A DNA stretch of 64,000 bases from HK1 sp965204915 (lineage in GTDB: Bacteria; Pseudomonadota; Gammaproteobacteria; HK1), in NCBI GenBank assembly GCA_965204915.1, contig OZ242023.1, forward strand, positions 5,208,001-5,272,000, in the 5' to 3' direction. Positions 9,411 through 17,519 of this stretch are shown here, piece after piece. Position numbers and translations under genes: made by a program. How positions within the stretch are numbered: position 1 is the first letter of the stretch; every line of letters begins with the position of its first letter. The notes beneath the pieces are model-generated. The model saw only the letters and a list, made by a program, of their open reading frames with translations, had not been told where the DNA came from and did not search any database.

Positions 9411-10613
9411 ATGGCGCCTGACGGTTGGTGTTCGGCAGACCTGGATAGCCTTGCACGGGTGAACCCGGAGCAGGTTGGGAATCGGACCGATCCGGAACAT
9501 CTGTTGGAGTATCTTGACATTGCAGCGATTGAGCAGCCCGGAGTCATCGGTGCCACTCGGACTCTTCGTTTCTCGGAAGCGCCGAGTCGGGCCAGGAGAT
9601 TGGCTCGCAACGGTGACATCCTTGTCTCAACCGTCAGACCGTACCTTCGCAATTTTGCTCGCATCCGAGAAGCGCCGGATAACCTTGTCGTTTCGACCGG
9701 CTATGCAGTAATCCGGCCGGGTAGTGTAGTGGACGGCCGCTTTCTCTATCAGCACATTCTGTCGGCCGGATTCATCGACTTTCTGAAGCCCCGGATGAGT
9801 GGGAGCAATTACCCTGCCGTTACCGCGAGTGACGTAGAGGCGTACCCACTGTCGCTTCCTCCTCTCCCCGAGCAGCATAAGATTGCCGCCATCCTCTCCT
9901 CGGTGGACGACGCCATCGAAAAGACCCGGGCAGTCATCGATCAAGTGCAGATCGTCAAACGCGGACTGATGCAGGACCTACTGACACGGGGCCTGCCGGG
10001 ACGGCATACGCGGTTCAAGCAGACGGAGATCGGGAGGGTACCGACCGATTGGGGTATAAAGTCAGTTGGAGATGTATTTGAAGTGCTTGATCGCATGAGG
10101 AAACCCCTTAACAAGAGCCAACGAGAAACGATGAAAGGGCCATATCCCTACTGCGGCGCGAATGGTGTTTTTGATTATGTATCGGAATGGTTATTTGACG
10201 AGCCGCTCATCCTGATGGCGGAAGACGGAGGTTATTTCGACGAATTCAAAACTCGGCCCATCGCCTATATGATGGATGGAAAGTGCTGGGTAAACAATCA
10301 CGCGCATGTCCTTCGCGCAAGAGAAGGATTTGATATCAGATGGCTTTTTTACTCCCTTGTCCATATGGATGTTCGTCCATTCATCAACACGGGAACACGA
10401 TCGAAGCTCAACCAAAGAGAGCTTATAAACATCCCTGTCGCCGCGCCTCCCGTCCCCGAGCAACGCGAGATTGCTGCCATCCTCTCCTCGGTGGACGATG
10501 CCATGGAGGAGAGTCAGACGTTCATGGACAGGCTGCGGGTCGTCAAGAGCGGCCTCATGTCCATCCTCCTCACCGGCGAACTTCGCGTCACCCCGGACCC
10601 CGAAACCGTATGA
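9411..10613 (+). CDS. hsdS: Type I restriction-modification specificity subunit HsdS
   Basis: The 400-residue protein has two target-recognition domains, each followed by a near-identical helical spacer: LPEQHKIAAILSSVDDAIE (residues ~155-173) and VPEQREIAAILSSVDDAME (~348-366). HsdS sets the DNA target for HsdM methylation and HsdR cleavage. The stop overlaps an ATG (ATGA) that begins a decayed hsdR 5' end at 10610, showing that hsdS and hsdR were once directly coupled. No hsdM is present upstream in the window. Confidence 0.9.
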   Translation: MAPDGWCSADLDSLARVNPEQVGNRTDPEHLLEYLDIAAIEQPGVIGATRTLRFSEAPSRARRLARNGDILVSTVRPYLRNFARIREAPDNLVVSTGYAVIRPGSVVDGRFLYQHILSAGFIDFLKPRMSGSNYPAVTASDVEAYPLSLPPLPEQHKIAAILSSVDDAIEKTRAVIDQVQIVKRGLMQDLLTRGLPGRHTRFKQTEIGRVPTDWGIKSVGDVFEVLDRMRKPLNKSQRETMKGPYPYCGANGVFDYVSEWLFDEPLILMAEDGGYFDEFKTRPIAYMMDGKCWVNNHAHVLRAREGFDIRWLFYSLVHMDVRPFINTGTRSKLNQRELINIPVAAPPVPEQREIAAILSSVDDAMEESQTFMDRLRVVKSGLMSILLTGELRVTPDPETV

Positions 10614-10710
10614 CCCCAAGATCATCGGACGGGACGAGCTACACCTTGCGGAGAACCCCGTGGTCGTGAATTGCTGCAATTCCTCGGCTACGCCTGTGTC
10701 CTGCCCGAAG
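10610..10710 (+). pseudogene. Decayed 5' end of hsdR
   Basis: The ATG overlapping the hsdS stop is followed by sequence aligning to the start of the intact hsdR (11486 onward): GGACGAGCTACACCTTGCGG-type bases, then a well-matched CTGCAATTCCTCGGCTACGCC segment against CTGCAATCCCTCGGCTACACC. The frame breaks after about 20 codons and similarity ends near 10710, just before the Phd/PIN module. It is best explained as a leftover copy of the hsdS-hsdR junction. Confidence 0.7.
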
Positions 10711-10800
10711 GCGGTGCCGTTCTTGCCGCATGGCGTTTTGGATGCGCGCAGCAGTTTGTAGTATTTTGTCCAGTCGGAATGACCGGTTCGGAGGTATGGC

Positions 10801-11052
10801 ATGCGTGAAGTTCAGGCAACCGAGGCCAAGGCGCACTTGGCGGAGCTGCTGCGGGCGGTCGAGTACGGTGAAACGGTGGCGATCACCCGCCATGGCCGGG
10901 CGATTGCGCATCTGGTTCCGGTTCGGGATCAGGAGCGCGCCCGCAGGAAGGAGGCGGTGACGCGCTTCCGCGATCGCCGTCGTCGGTGGCGACGTATCGA
11001 GATGTCGACGGACGAGATTCTTGCTGCACGCCGCGAAGGCCATCGCTGGTGA
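10801..11052 (+). CDS. Phd/YefM family antitoxin
   Basis: An 83-residue protein with the Phd/YefM pattern: VQATEAKAHLAELLRAVEYG, then TRHGRAIAHLVPV (residues ~3-42), the fold that binds operator DNA and neutralises the partner toxin through its C-terminal tail. It overlaps the downstream PIN toxin by 4 bases (GTGA). The pair probably autoregulates. The module sits between a decayed and an intact hsdR start. Confidence 0.9.
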   Translation: MREVQATEAKAHLAELLRAVEYGETVAITRHGRAIAHLVPVRDQERARRKEAVTRFRDRRRRWRRIEMSTDEILAARREGHRW

Positions 11053-11471
11053 GCGCTTTCGTGCTCGACGCATCCGTCACCGCGGCATGGCTCTTCGACG
11101 ACGAAGATGATCCGCGCGCGGACGCCGCGTTGACACACCTTGAGAGCAACGTGGCGCTTGTCCCGCAACACTGGCACCTGGAAGTGCGGAGCGCCCTGCT
11201 CGGTGCGGAACGTCGGGGACGCATCGGTGCGGGCGAAATCGAGGAGCGACTCCGCTTTCTGGAGGAACTGCCCATCAGGACGGACGCGGAGCCGGATTTC
11301 GAGACAGCGTTCGCTCTGGCCAGAACATCCTATCTATCCTTCTATGATGCCTTGTACCTGGAGTTGGCTCGAAGATGCGACGTGGCGCTCGCCACGCTGG
11401 ACACCGCGCTCGCCCGAGCCGCCGTCGCCGAAGGGCTCGTGCTGATCGAGCCGATGGACGGATCACGGTAG
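11049..11471 (+). CDS. PIN-domain ribonuclease toxin (VapC-like)
   Basis: A 140-residue PIN domain starting at GTG inside the antitoxin stop. Acidic active-site positions are visible: FVLDASVTAAWLFDDE (Asp ~7), the HLEVRSAL glutamate (~45), and LSFYDALYLELA (Asp ~99) near LATLDTALARAA (Asp ~118). VapC toxins cleave tRNA or rRNA when released from the antitoxin. The start is set by the SAFVLDAS beginning and the overlap. Confidence 0.9.
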   Translation: MSAFVLDASVTAAWLFDDEDDPRADAALTHLESNVALVPQHWHLEVRSALLGAERRGRIGAGEIEERLRFLEELPIRTDAEPDFETAFALARTSYLSFYDALYLELARRCDVALATLDTALARAAVAEGLVLIEPMDGSR

Positions 11472-11485
11472 CGTCCCGAAACCCC

Positions 11486-14116
11486 ATGACCCCCAACCCC
11501 ACCGGGTGGAACGAACGGGACCTCGCAGAGACCCCCGCGGTCGAGCTGCTGCAATCCCTCGGCTACACCTTCGTTCCGCCGGAAGACCTCGAACGCGAGC
11601 GCGCGAGCCTCAAGGAAGCCATCCTCACCGGACGCCTCGCCGCCGCCCTCGAGCGGCTGAATCCCTGGCTCTCCGGCGCCAACGTCGCCCGGGCTGTGAA
11701 GGCGGTCACGCGGGTGCCCGCCGCCGGCCTCGCCGAGGCCAACGAGACGTTGCATACGTCGCTCACCTACGGCATCGCGCTGGAGCAGGACCGGGGCGAC
11801 GGCCGCAAGAGCCACACGGTGCGCTTCCTCGACTTCGACGATCCCGGCCGCAACGAGTGGATCGTCACCCGGCAGTACAGGGTGCTCGGGCCGAAGAAGC
11901 AGGTCGTCCCGGATGTGGTGGCGTTCGTCAACGGCCTGCCGCTCGCGGTCGTCGAATGCAAGAGCCCCACCATCGGCGACGCCTGGAAGGCGGAGGCGGT
12001 CAAGCAGCTTCGCCGCTACCAGGAGGCGGACACGCGCTGGAAGGACCAGGGGGCGCCGAGGCTGTTCGAGGCGGCGCAGATCCTCATCGGCGCCTGCGGC
12101 GAGCGCGCGGTCTACGGCACGGTCGGCACGCCGGAGCGCTTCTTCCTCGAATGGAAGGAGCCGTATCCCCTGAGCGTGAAGCAGCTCGGCCGGAAGCTCG
12201 GGCGCACGCCGACGCCGCAGGACGTCCTGCTCTACGGCCTGCTGGAGCCGCGCAACCTGCTCGACGTGGTGCGGAACTTCGTCGTGTTCGAGGTCGAAGG
12301 TGGCCGGAGCGTGCGCAAGCTGGCGCGCTACAAGCAGCTCGTCGCCGTGAACGAGGCGATGCGCCGGATCCGGACGGCGCGGAAACCAGGCGCACGGGGC
12401 GGGATCGTCTGGCATACGCAGGGGTCGGGGAAGAGCCTGACGATGCTGTGGCTCGCGCTCAAGCTCCGCCGCGACGAGTCGCAGCGGCAGCCGGCCATCG
12501 TCATCGTCACCGACCGGACGAAGCTCGACCGGCAGATCGCCGGGGTGTTCACCGCCTGCGGGTTCCCGAACCCGGAGCGCGCGGAGAGCGTGCGGAGCCT
12601 GCGCCGGCTCCTGGAGCATCCGACCGGCAGGACGGTGATGACCACGATCCAGAAGTTCCGGGAGATGGCCGACGCCGGCCGCGCCGGTGGCGCCGGGGGC
12701 GCCACGGGACGGACAGCGGATCATCCGACGCCGCCGGCTGCCGCCGCGGGCGGCCACAAGGCTCGGCAGTCCCCCGCAGAACGAACAACGGCCCATCCGC
12801 TACCGGCGGCTGCCGCTGCGAGCGGCCCCGGTGCTCGACAATCCTCCGCGGAACGGACAACGGCCCACCCCACGCTGTCCGAGGCCGCCAACGTCTTCGT
12901 CCTGGTGGACGAAGCCCACCGCACGCAGTACCGGAGCCTCGCCGCGAACATGCGCCGGGCGCTGCCCAACGCCTGCTTCCTCGGCTTCACCGGCACCCCC
13001 ATCGACAAGCAGGACCGCAGCACGCTGCGGACCTTCGGCCCCTACATCGACACCTACACCATCGAAGAGGCGGTCCGGGACGGGGCGACGGTGCCGATCT
13101 TCTACGAGAGCCGGCTCCCGGAGCTGCGGATCATCGGGCAGACCATCGATCAGGTGTTCGACCGCGTCTTCGCCGACCGCTCCGACGAGGAACGGGCCGC
13201 CATCCGGCAGCGCTACGCCACCGAGCAGGCGGTCGCCGGCGCCCCGCGCCGCATCGAGACGATCTGCCTGGACCTCATCGACCACTTCACCCGGTTCATC
13301 GCCCCCAACCGCTTCAAGGCCCAGGTGGTCGCCGCGAGCCGCCACGACGCGGCCACCTACAAGGAGACGCTGGACCGGCTGAACGCTCCCGAGTCGGCGG
13401 TGGTCATGTCGGCGGGCCACAACGACGAGGAACGCCTGGCGCGCTGGCGCCTGGGCAGGGAGCAACAGGACCGGCTCATCGAACGCTTCAGGGACCGCGA
13501 CGACCCGCTGTCCATCCTGGTGGTCTGCGACATGCTGCTCACCGGCTTCGATGCGCCGGTGGAGCAGGTCATGTATCTCGACGCGCCGCTCAGGGAACAC
13601 GGGCTGCTCCAGGCCGTCGCCCGCGTGAACCGCCCTTGGGGCGCTCCCTGCGGCGCAGAGAAGACCTACGGGCTGGTCGTGGACTACCGGGGCGTGTCCA
13701 CCCGGCTGCAAGAGGCGCTGGCGGTCTTCTCGACCACGGACGTCCAGGGGGCGCTCACGCCGAACGTGGACGAGCTGCCGCGCCTTCAGAGCCGGCACGT
13801 GGCGGCGATGCGCTTCTTCCCGTCGCCGGTCGCCGGCCGGCCGGTGGCGGATCGGCCAGCCACCGACCGGCCAGCGACGGAGCGGCCAGTCACCGACAGG
13901 TCGACCACCGACCGGCCGGGCGCCGCGACGGAGGATCTGGACGCCTGCGTGCGAATGCTGGAGGCGGAGGACGTCCGGGCCGGATTCGATCTGGCGTTCC
14001 GCCGCTTCAGCCGGTCGATGGACATGCTGCTGCCGGACCCGCGCGCGCTGGCGTACCGCGGCGACCTGCAATGGCTGGGCAAGATTCGCGGGGCCGCGCC
14101 CCCCCTGGCCGCTTGA
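11486..14116 (+). CDS. hsdR: Type I restriction enzyme R subunit HsdR, C-terminally shortened
   Basis: The 876-residue protein has an N-terminal PD-(D/E)xK nuclease (VVPDVVAF... LAVVECKSP, residues ~140-160), helicase Walker A TQGSGKSL (~309-316), a DEAH-type box VDEAHRTQY (~473-481) and the later motif LLTGFDAPVEQVMYLD. It ends at WLGKIRGAAPPLAA where relatives continue for roughly 150-200 residues with the C-terminal part that contacts the methyltransferase core, so assembly may be impaired. Two low-complexity inserts interrupt it: a 24-residue repeat before the DEAH box and an RPATDRPATE-type run at bases ~13830-13920. No HsdM is seen, so cleavage function is doubtful. Confidence 0.9.
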   Translation: MTPNPTGWNERDLAETPAVELLQSLGYTFVPPEDLERERASLKEAILTGRLAAALERLNPWLSGANVARAVKAVTRVPAAGLAEANETLHTSLTYGIALEQDRGDGRKSHTVRFLDFDDPGRNEWIVTRQYRVLGPKKQVVPDVVAFVNGLPLAVVECKSPTIGDAWKAEAVKQLRRYQEADTRWKDQGAPRLFEAAQILIGACGERAVYGTVGTPERFFLEWKEPYPLSVKQLGRKLGRTPTPQDVLLYGLLEPRNLLDVVRNFVVFEVEGGRSVRKLARYKQLVAVNEAMRRIRTARKPGARGGIVWHTQGSGKSLTMLWLALKLRRDESQRQPAIVIVTDRTKLDRQIAGVFTACGFPNPERAESVRSLRRLLEHPTGRTVMTTIQKFREMADAGRAGGAGGATGRTADHPTPPAAAAGGHKARQSPAERTTAHPLPAAAAASGPGARQSSAERTTAHPTLSEAANVFVLVDEAHRTQYRSLAANMRRALPNACFLGFTGTPIDKQDRSTLRTFGPYIDTYTIEEAVRDGATVPIFYESRLPELRIIGQTIDQVFDRVFADRSDEERAAIRQRYATEQAVAGAPRRIETICLDLIDHFTRFIAPNRFKAQVVAASRHDAATYKETLDRLNAPESAVVMSAGHNDEERLARWRLGREQQDRLIERFRDRDDPLSILVVCDMLLTGFDAPVEQVMYLDAPLREHGLLQAVARVNRPWGAPCGAEKTYGLVVDYRGVSTRLQEALAVFSTTDVQGALTPNVDELPRLQSRHVAAMRFFPSPVAGRPVADRPATDRPATERPVTDRSTTDRPGAATEDLDACVRMLEAEDVRAGFDLAFRRFSRSMDMLLPDPRALAYRGDLQWLGKIRGAAPPLAA
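12713..12871 (+). repeat. 72-bp in-frame tandem repeat inside hsdR
   Basis: Two full 72-bp units start at 12713 and 12785, and a partial third starts at 12857. Each unit encodes 24 residues of the form TTAHP...AAAAA...ARQS.AER. It lies between helicase motifs, just before the DEAH box, where relatives have no such sequence. Confidence 0.85.
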
Positions 14117-14292
14117 GCCGGTCCATCCCCGCAAAGGCGGGGAAGGGGCGCAAAGGCTGCCGGGCACTCCCCCCGGACCGCACCGCGAGAGTGCCCCGGG
14201 CGGGGCGGCGCGGTCAAGCCCGCGGGTGCGGCATCCGGGTCGTTCCGGTAGCATCCGGGCGCACGATGGCACGATACGAGGGAGAGGCAATC
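14117..14292. other. Spacer after hsdR with a small hairpin
   Basis: A short hairpin (CCCCGC-AAAG-GCGGGG, about 14129-14144) follows the hsdR stop. It has no T-run, so a rho-independent terminator is unlikely; it may be a REP-like unit. The missing 3' part of hsdR is not found here. Confidence 0.4.
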
Positions 14293-14436
14293 ATGGTCCG
14301 CAAGCTGCTGGTGGCGCTGTGTGCGCTGGCCTTCGCTGGCGCGGTGGAGTCGGACGAGGAGCAGGATTGGCTTGCGGGGTGCACGCCAGAGGAGGTCAAG
14401 GCCATCCTGCAGGCCGTACGGGATGCGGATCACTAG
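14293..14436 (+). pseudogene. Small exported protein, 5' half (cut by a MITE)
   Basis: The frame starts at ATG 14293 after a GGGAGAGG ribosome site and encodes MVRKLLVALCALAFAGAVES, a plausible signal peptide, then DEEQDWLAGCTPEEVKAI. It hits a stop at 14434-14436 inside the left terminal repeat of the element at 14432-14566. The open frame beyond the element (14567-14767) probably held the rest. No family is recognised. Confidence 0.5.
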
Positions 14437-14566
14437 TACCTCTGCACAGTGGTTTTGATCGATTGGTTCTGGCCGGTCAGCGCAGGACGGGACACTCCAT
14501 CAGAGTTCGGTGCAACCATGCCCATGCTGCCTGAACCGGTCAAAACCACTGTGCAGAGGTACTAGT
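14432..14566. mobile_element. 135-bp MITE-like element with 27-bp perfect terminal inverted repeats
   Basis: The left end 14432-14458 (ACTAGTACCTCTGCACAG...) is the exact reverse complement of the right end 14540-14566. The interior (14459-14539) has no coding capacity. CTAG at both edges, with TA as likely duplicated target, suggests mobilisation by an IS630/Tc1-mariner transposase supplied elsewhere. It separates the two halves of a small gene. Confidence 0.85.
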
Positions 14567-14767
14567 AAAGGCGAGGCGCAGAAGTTCGTGCGGCGTATTC
14601 GGTACTGGGAGGCCGAGCAGGACTACCCGGACGAGGTGTGCAAGGCAATCCGTGGCAAGGTGATGAACATGCAATGGATGTGGGACACCCTCAACGCGGC
14701 GCCGCGGTGCAGCGCAGAGGGAAACTTGGCCAGCGGCTTATCGCGACCGGAGCTGCCGAATTGCTGA
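14567..14767 (+). pseudogene. Small exported protein, 3' half (right of the MITE)
   Basis: In the phase of base 14567 the sequence encodes GEAQKFVRRIRYWEAEQDYP, then DEVCKAIRGKVMNMQWMWDT and ends at 14767. It has no start of its own outside the element, and its charged, Trp-rich character fits a continuation of the exported peptide at 14293. The two halves are now in different phases, so the exact original junction is unclear. Confidence 0.45.
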
Positions 14768-14776
14768 CGTCAACCG

Positions 14777-15946
14777 ATGGAGGGAGATGTGGTGCAGGAA
14801 GGAATGCTGGAGCAGATGGAGACGTTCGCCGTGCGGGCGCGGGCGATTGCCCCGCTCTGCGACAACGAGGAGCAGACGAAGGTCTCGCTCATCAACCCGT
14901 ACCTGGAGCTGCTTGGGTACGACGTGCGCGACCCGAGGCACGTGCGGCTCGAGGTACGGGCTGACATCCACGAGGGGCGCGAGAAGGTCGATTACGCGGT
15001 GATGCGCGAGGGCAATCCGTGGATGGTCGTCGAGGCGAAGGCGGCCAGCACGAAGCTGGGCAGCGACTCGCGCCCGACGAAGCAGATCGTGCGCTACGCG
15101 ATGGCCACCGACGTGAAATTCGCCGTGCTTACCAACGGGCGCGTGTGGCGCTGGTTCAGGAAGGCGGACGGGAGCGGGATGCTGGAGGATGCGCCGTTCC
15201 TGGAGCACGACGTCTGCGAGCCGGGGCAGCGCGAGCTCCGGTGGCTCGCGGGGATCCACCAGGCCCGGTTCGACGGCGAGGCGGTAGAGCGCATTGCCGA
15301 CGAGGAGAGTCTGCAGAGCCGCTTCGAGGGGTGGTTCGAGCAGGCGAAGGAGGACCCGCCGGAGCGGTTCTTGGGGGTGCTCCTGAACGACATGGGGATC
15401 AGGGCGACGGCGGCGATGCTGGCGAGGGCACGCGCGGCCTGGACGGCCACTGTGCGGTCGCGGGAGGCGGCCATCCTGGCGCGTGCAACGCGGCGGCTCC
15501 AAGGGAACGAGGAGCCGGAACGGGAGCAGGCGCAGGAGACGAAGCCGCGGCCGACACAGAGCGCGAAACGTCGGCAGCACTACCGGTTCCGCATCGGGAA
15601 GGCCAACTCTTGGGAGTACGCGGGGAACGCGCGCTCAGCGTGCATCGCGGTCGCCGCGAAGGCCGCGGAGGCTATCGGGATCGAAGCACTCGGCGCGCTC
15701 TGGCCGAAGAGCGTCGTCGGCGAGGTGGCCGAAGGCGACAAGCGCTACTACGACGCGATCCCGGGAACGGACTTCTGGCTATACGGAAACTTCAACACGA
15801 GCAACCACACCAAGCGCTTGGAGCAGGCGGTCGAGGCCGTCGAAGGGCTGGCGGTCGAGACCGAATCGGGCGAGCGCGACGACAATGAGCCCCGCGATCA
15901 GTGGCCGTGGCGGCCAGTGGGAAGCACGGCGCGGCCTTCGGGATGA
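14777..15946 (+). CDS. Type I restriction N-terminal-domain nuclease-like protein
   Basis: A protein of about 380-389 residues. The N-terminal half matches stand-alone HsdR N-terminal (PD-(D/E)xK) domains: EEQTKVSLINPYLELLGYDV (residues ~34-53), VDYAVMREGNPWMVVEAKAA (Asp and E-x-K ~73-92) and TNGRVWRWF. The C-terminal ~120 residues (YRFRIGKANSWEY... KRYYDAIPGTDFWLYGNFNT) resemble a small substrate-binding domain and are not assigned. The start is uncertain: ATG 14777, or GTG 14789/14792 after GGAGGGAG, or ATG 14804. It may be an orphan restriction enzyme or a defence effector. Confidence 0.75.
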   Translation: MEGDVVQEGMLEQMETFAVRARAIAPLCDNEEQTKVSLINPYLELLGYDVRDPRHVRLEVRADIHEGREKVDYAVMREGNPWMVVEAKAASTKLGSDSRPTKQIVRYAMATDVKFAVLTNGRVWRWFRKADGSGMLEDAPFLEHDVCEPGQRELRWLAGIHQARFDGEAVERIADEESLQSRFEGWFEQAKEDPPERFLGVLLNDMGIRATAAMLARARAAWTATVRSREAAILARATRRLQGNEEPEREQAQETKPRPTQSAKRRQHYRFRIGKANSWEYAGNARSACIAVAAKAAEAIGIEALGALWPKSVVGEVAEGDKRYYDAIPGTDFWLYGNFNTSNHTKRLEQAVEAVEGLAVETESGERDDNEPRDQWPWRPVGSTARPSG

Positions 15947-15998
15947 AATTGCGCTTCCCTGCGTCTTCTACGCGGCCTGGACGCCGCGCGGTGCAGGG

Positions 15999-16517
15999 GT
16001 GTCGGCAGGACGGAAACCCGGACAAATTTCCGGGTTTCGGGGAGAGGGCTTCCCCGCCGTCCTCCGGGCCCGGGCGGCGCGGCTGCCGGAACGGGTGGAA
16101 GCGTGGCGGGCGAAAGTCGGCGTCGCGATGCCCCGGGTCGTCGTCGCGGACCAGCGCAAGCGTTGGGGGAGCTGCGACCGGAGCGGAACCATCCGCCTCA
16201 ACTGGCGCATCATCCAGGCCCCGATGCGTCTGGTCGACTACGTCGTCGTGCACGAGCTCGTGCACCTGCGGCACCGCGGCCACGGCCGCGACTACTGGCG
16301 GGCGGTTGCGCGGGTCATGCCGGATTACGAGCGGCGGCGGGAGGAGCTTGAGGCGGTGCGGGGCCGGATTGGCGTGGTAGCGCGAGAACACGAAGAGACC
16401 GAGGGAGGTAGCCGCTGGAAGGGTCATGTCGGCCATGGCGGCCATCGCGGATCGCATCGTGGCGGGGTTCCAGCCGTTGCGGGTGATCCCCTGTGGCCAA
16501 AGCGCTCGACATCCTGA
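15999..16517 (+). CDS. YgjP/M48-type zinc metalloprotease, N-terminus probably lost
   Basis: The frame encodes LPERVEAWRAKVGVAMPRVV, then QRKRWGSCDRSGTIRLNWRI and the zinc site VVHELVHLRHRGHGRDYW (HExxH plus a downstream His). Such WLM/YgjP proteins often sit after hsdR in type I loci. Relatives are about 230 residues and have an extra N-terminal strand region; here the frame upstream is unrelated sequence and the best in-frame start is GTG 15999, so the gene looks 5'-truncated. The last ~40 codons (RWKGHVGHGGHRGSHRGG) are also atypical, overlapping the transporter remnant. Confidence 0.65.
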   Translation: MSAGRKPGQISGFRGEGFPAVLRARAARLPERVEAWRAKVGVAMPRVVVADQRKRWGSCDRSGTIRLNWRIIQAPMRLVDYVVVHELVHLRHRGHGRDYWRAVARVMPDYERRREELEAVRGRIGVVAREHEETEGGSRWKGHVGHGGHRGSHRGGVPAVAGDPLWPKRSTS

Positions 16518-16693
16518 TGTTCTTCTCGCCCACGCTGGCGAAGGTCCTCGCCATCCTCCTGGTCGCACTGGTGCTCGTGGTACGGCCGGGCGGGCTGTTC
16601 GTGGTGGTGGGCGCGCTGCTGGTGCTGGTGCTCTTCTTCCCGCAGGGCATCATGGGGGCGGTGCGCGCGAAGCTCGCCCCGTGGCTGCCGTGA
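16493..16693 (+). pseudogene. C-terminal remnant of branched-chain amino-acid-type ABC permease(s)
   Basis: Sixty-six hydrophobic codons contain two segments resembling the ends of LivH/UrtB-type (LAILLVALVLVVRPGGLF) and LivM/UrtC-type (VVGALLVLVLFFPQGIMG) permeases, now joined. The two ATPase subunits follow directly. This suggests a deletion removed most of the permease genes and fused their tails. A GTG at 16493 could still initiate a short membrane peptide. Confidence 0.5.
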
Positions 16694-16760
16694 GCGCGCC
16701 GCCGACGGCGGGTCGGGCGATGTATCCGCATCGGCGTTTCGTGAAACGGAGGTGGCTGCC

Positions 16761-17519
16761 ATGAGCAACGCGCCGGTGGCCGGACCGCTGCTGGAGACGG
16801 AGGGGCTGAGACGCCGCTTCGGGGGCCTGAGTGCGGTGGAAGACGTCTCCATCGGCGTCCGTCCCGGAGAGGTCCGCGCGGTCATCGGGCCGAACGGAGC
16901 GGGCAAGACGACCCTGGTCGGGATGATCTGCGGGCGGGTCCGGCCGAGCGCGGGAAGGGTGCGCTTCGAGGGCCGCGACGTCACCGGGATGCCGGCCTGG
17001 AAGCGAGTGGCCGCGGGCATCGTGTACACCTTCCAGGTGACGAGCATCTACGGCGCGCTCGCGGTGCGGGACAACGTCGCGCTGGCGGCGCAGCGCCGGC
17101 TGATGGGCTCCCCCGGCGCATGGCTGCGCCTCGACGAGGCGGCGCTGGCGGCGCGCGTCGAGGGCTCGTTGCGCACCCTCGGCCTGGACGCCCACCGCGA
17201 CCGCCGCGCCGGCGACCTGCCCTACGGGCACCAGCGCCTGCTCGAAGTGGCGATGGGGCTCGCGCTCGAACCGCGGCTGCTGATCCTCGACGAGCCCACC
17301 CAGGGGCTCGCCGAGCACGAGATCGAGACCTTCTGCGAGCGGGTGCGCGACGTCGCCTCGCGCGCCACGGTGATGCTGATCGAGCACAACATGAAGGTGG
17401 TGCTCCGGCTCGCCACCCGCATCACGGTCCTGGACCGGGGCCGGGTGATCGCCGACGGCGATCCGGCGAGCGTGGAAGCGGACCCGGAAGTCCAGCGCGC
17501 CTATCTCGGCCGGCGGTGA
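16761..17519 (+). CDS. Branched-chain amino-acid/urea-type ABC transporter ATPase (LivG/UrtD-like)
   Basis: The 252-residue ATPase has Walker A GPNGAGKTT (residues ~45-53), Q-loop region VYTFQVTSIYG, Walker B LLILDEPTQGLAEHE and H-loop LIEHNMKVV. ATG 16761 follows GGAGG at 8 bases; the GTG at 16752 lacks a site. The signature motif is degenerate (DLPYGHQRLLEVAM in place of LSxGxQ), as is common in LivG/UrtD proteins. The stop overlaps the next gene by one base. With permeases reduced to a remnant, the complex may be nonfunctional or use permeases encoded elsewhere. Confidence 0.9.
   Translation: MSNAPVAGPLLETEGLRRRFGGLSAVEDVSIGVRPGEVRAVIGPNGAGKTTLVGMICGRVRPSAGRVRFEGRDVTGMPAWKRVAAGIVYTFQVTSIYGALAVRDNVALAAQRRLMGSPGAWLRLDEAALAARVEGSLRTLGLDAHRDRRAGDLPYGHQRLLEVAMGLALEPRLLILDEPTQGLAEHEIETFCERVRDVASRATVMLIEHNMKVVLRLATRITVLDRGRVIADGDPASVEADPEVQRAYLGRR

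Noticed and set aside
9133..9462. Possible hsdM remnant or small gene upstream of hsdS
   Set aside because: No methylase motif (NPPF/Y, GxGxG) is seen in any frame.
14129..14144. Rho-independent terminator after hsdR
   Set aside because: The hairpin has no following T-run.
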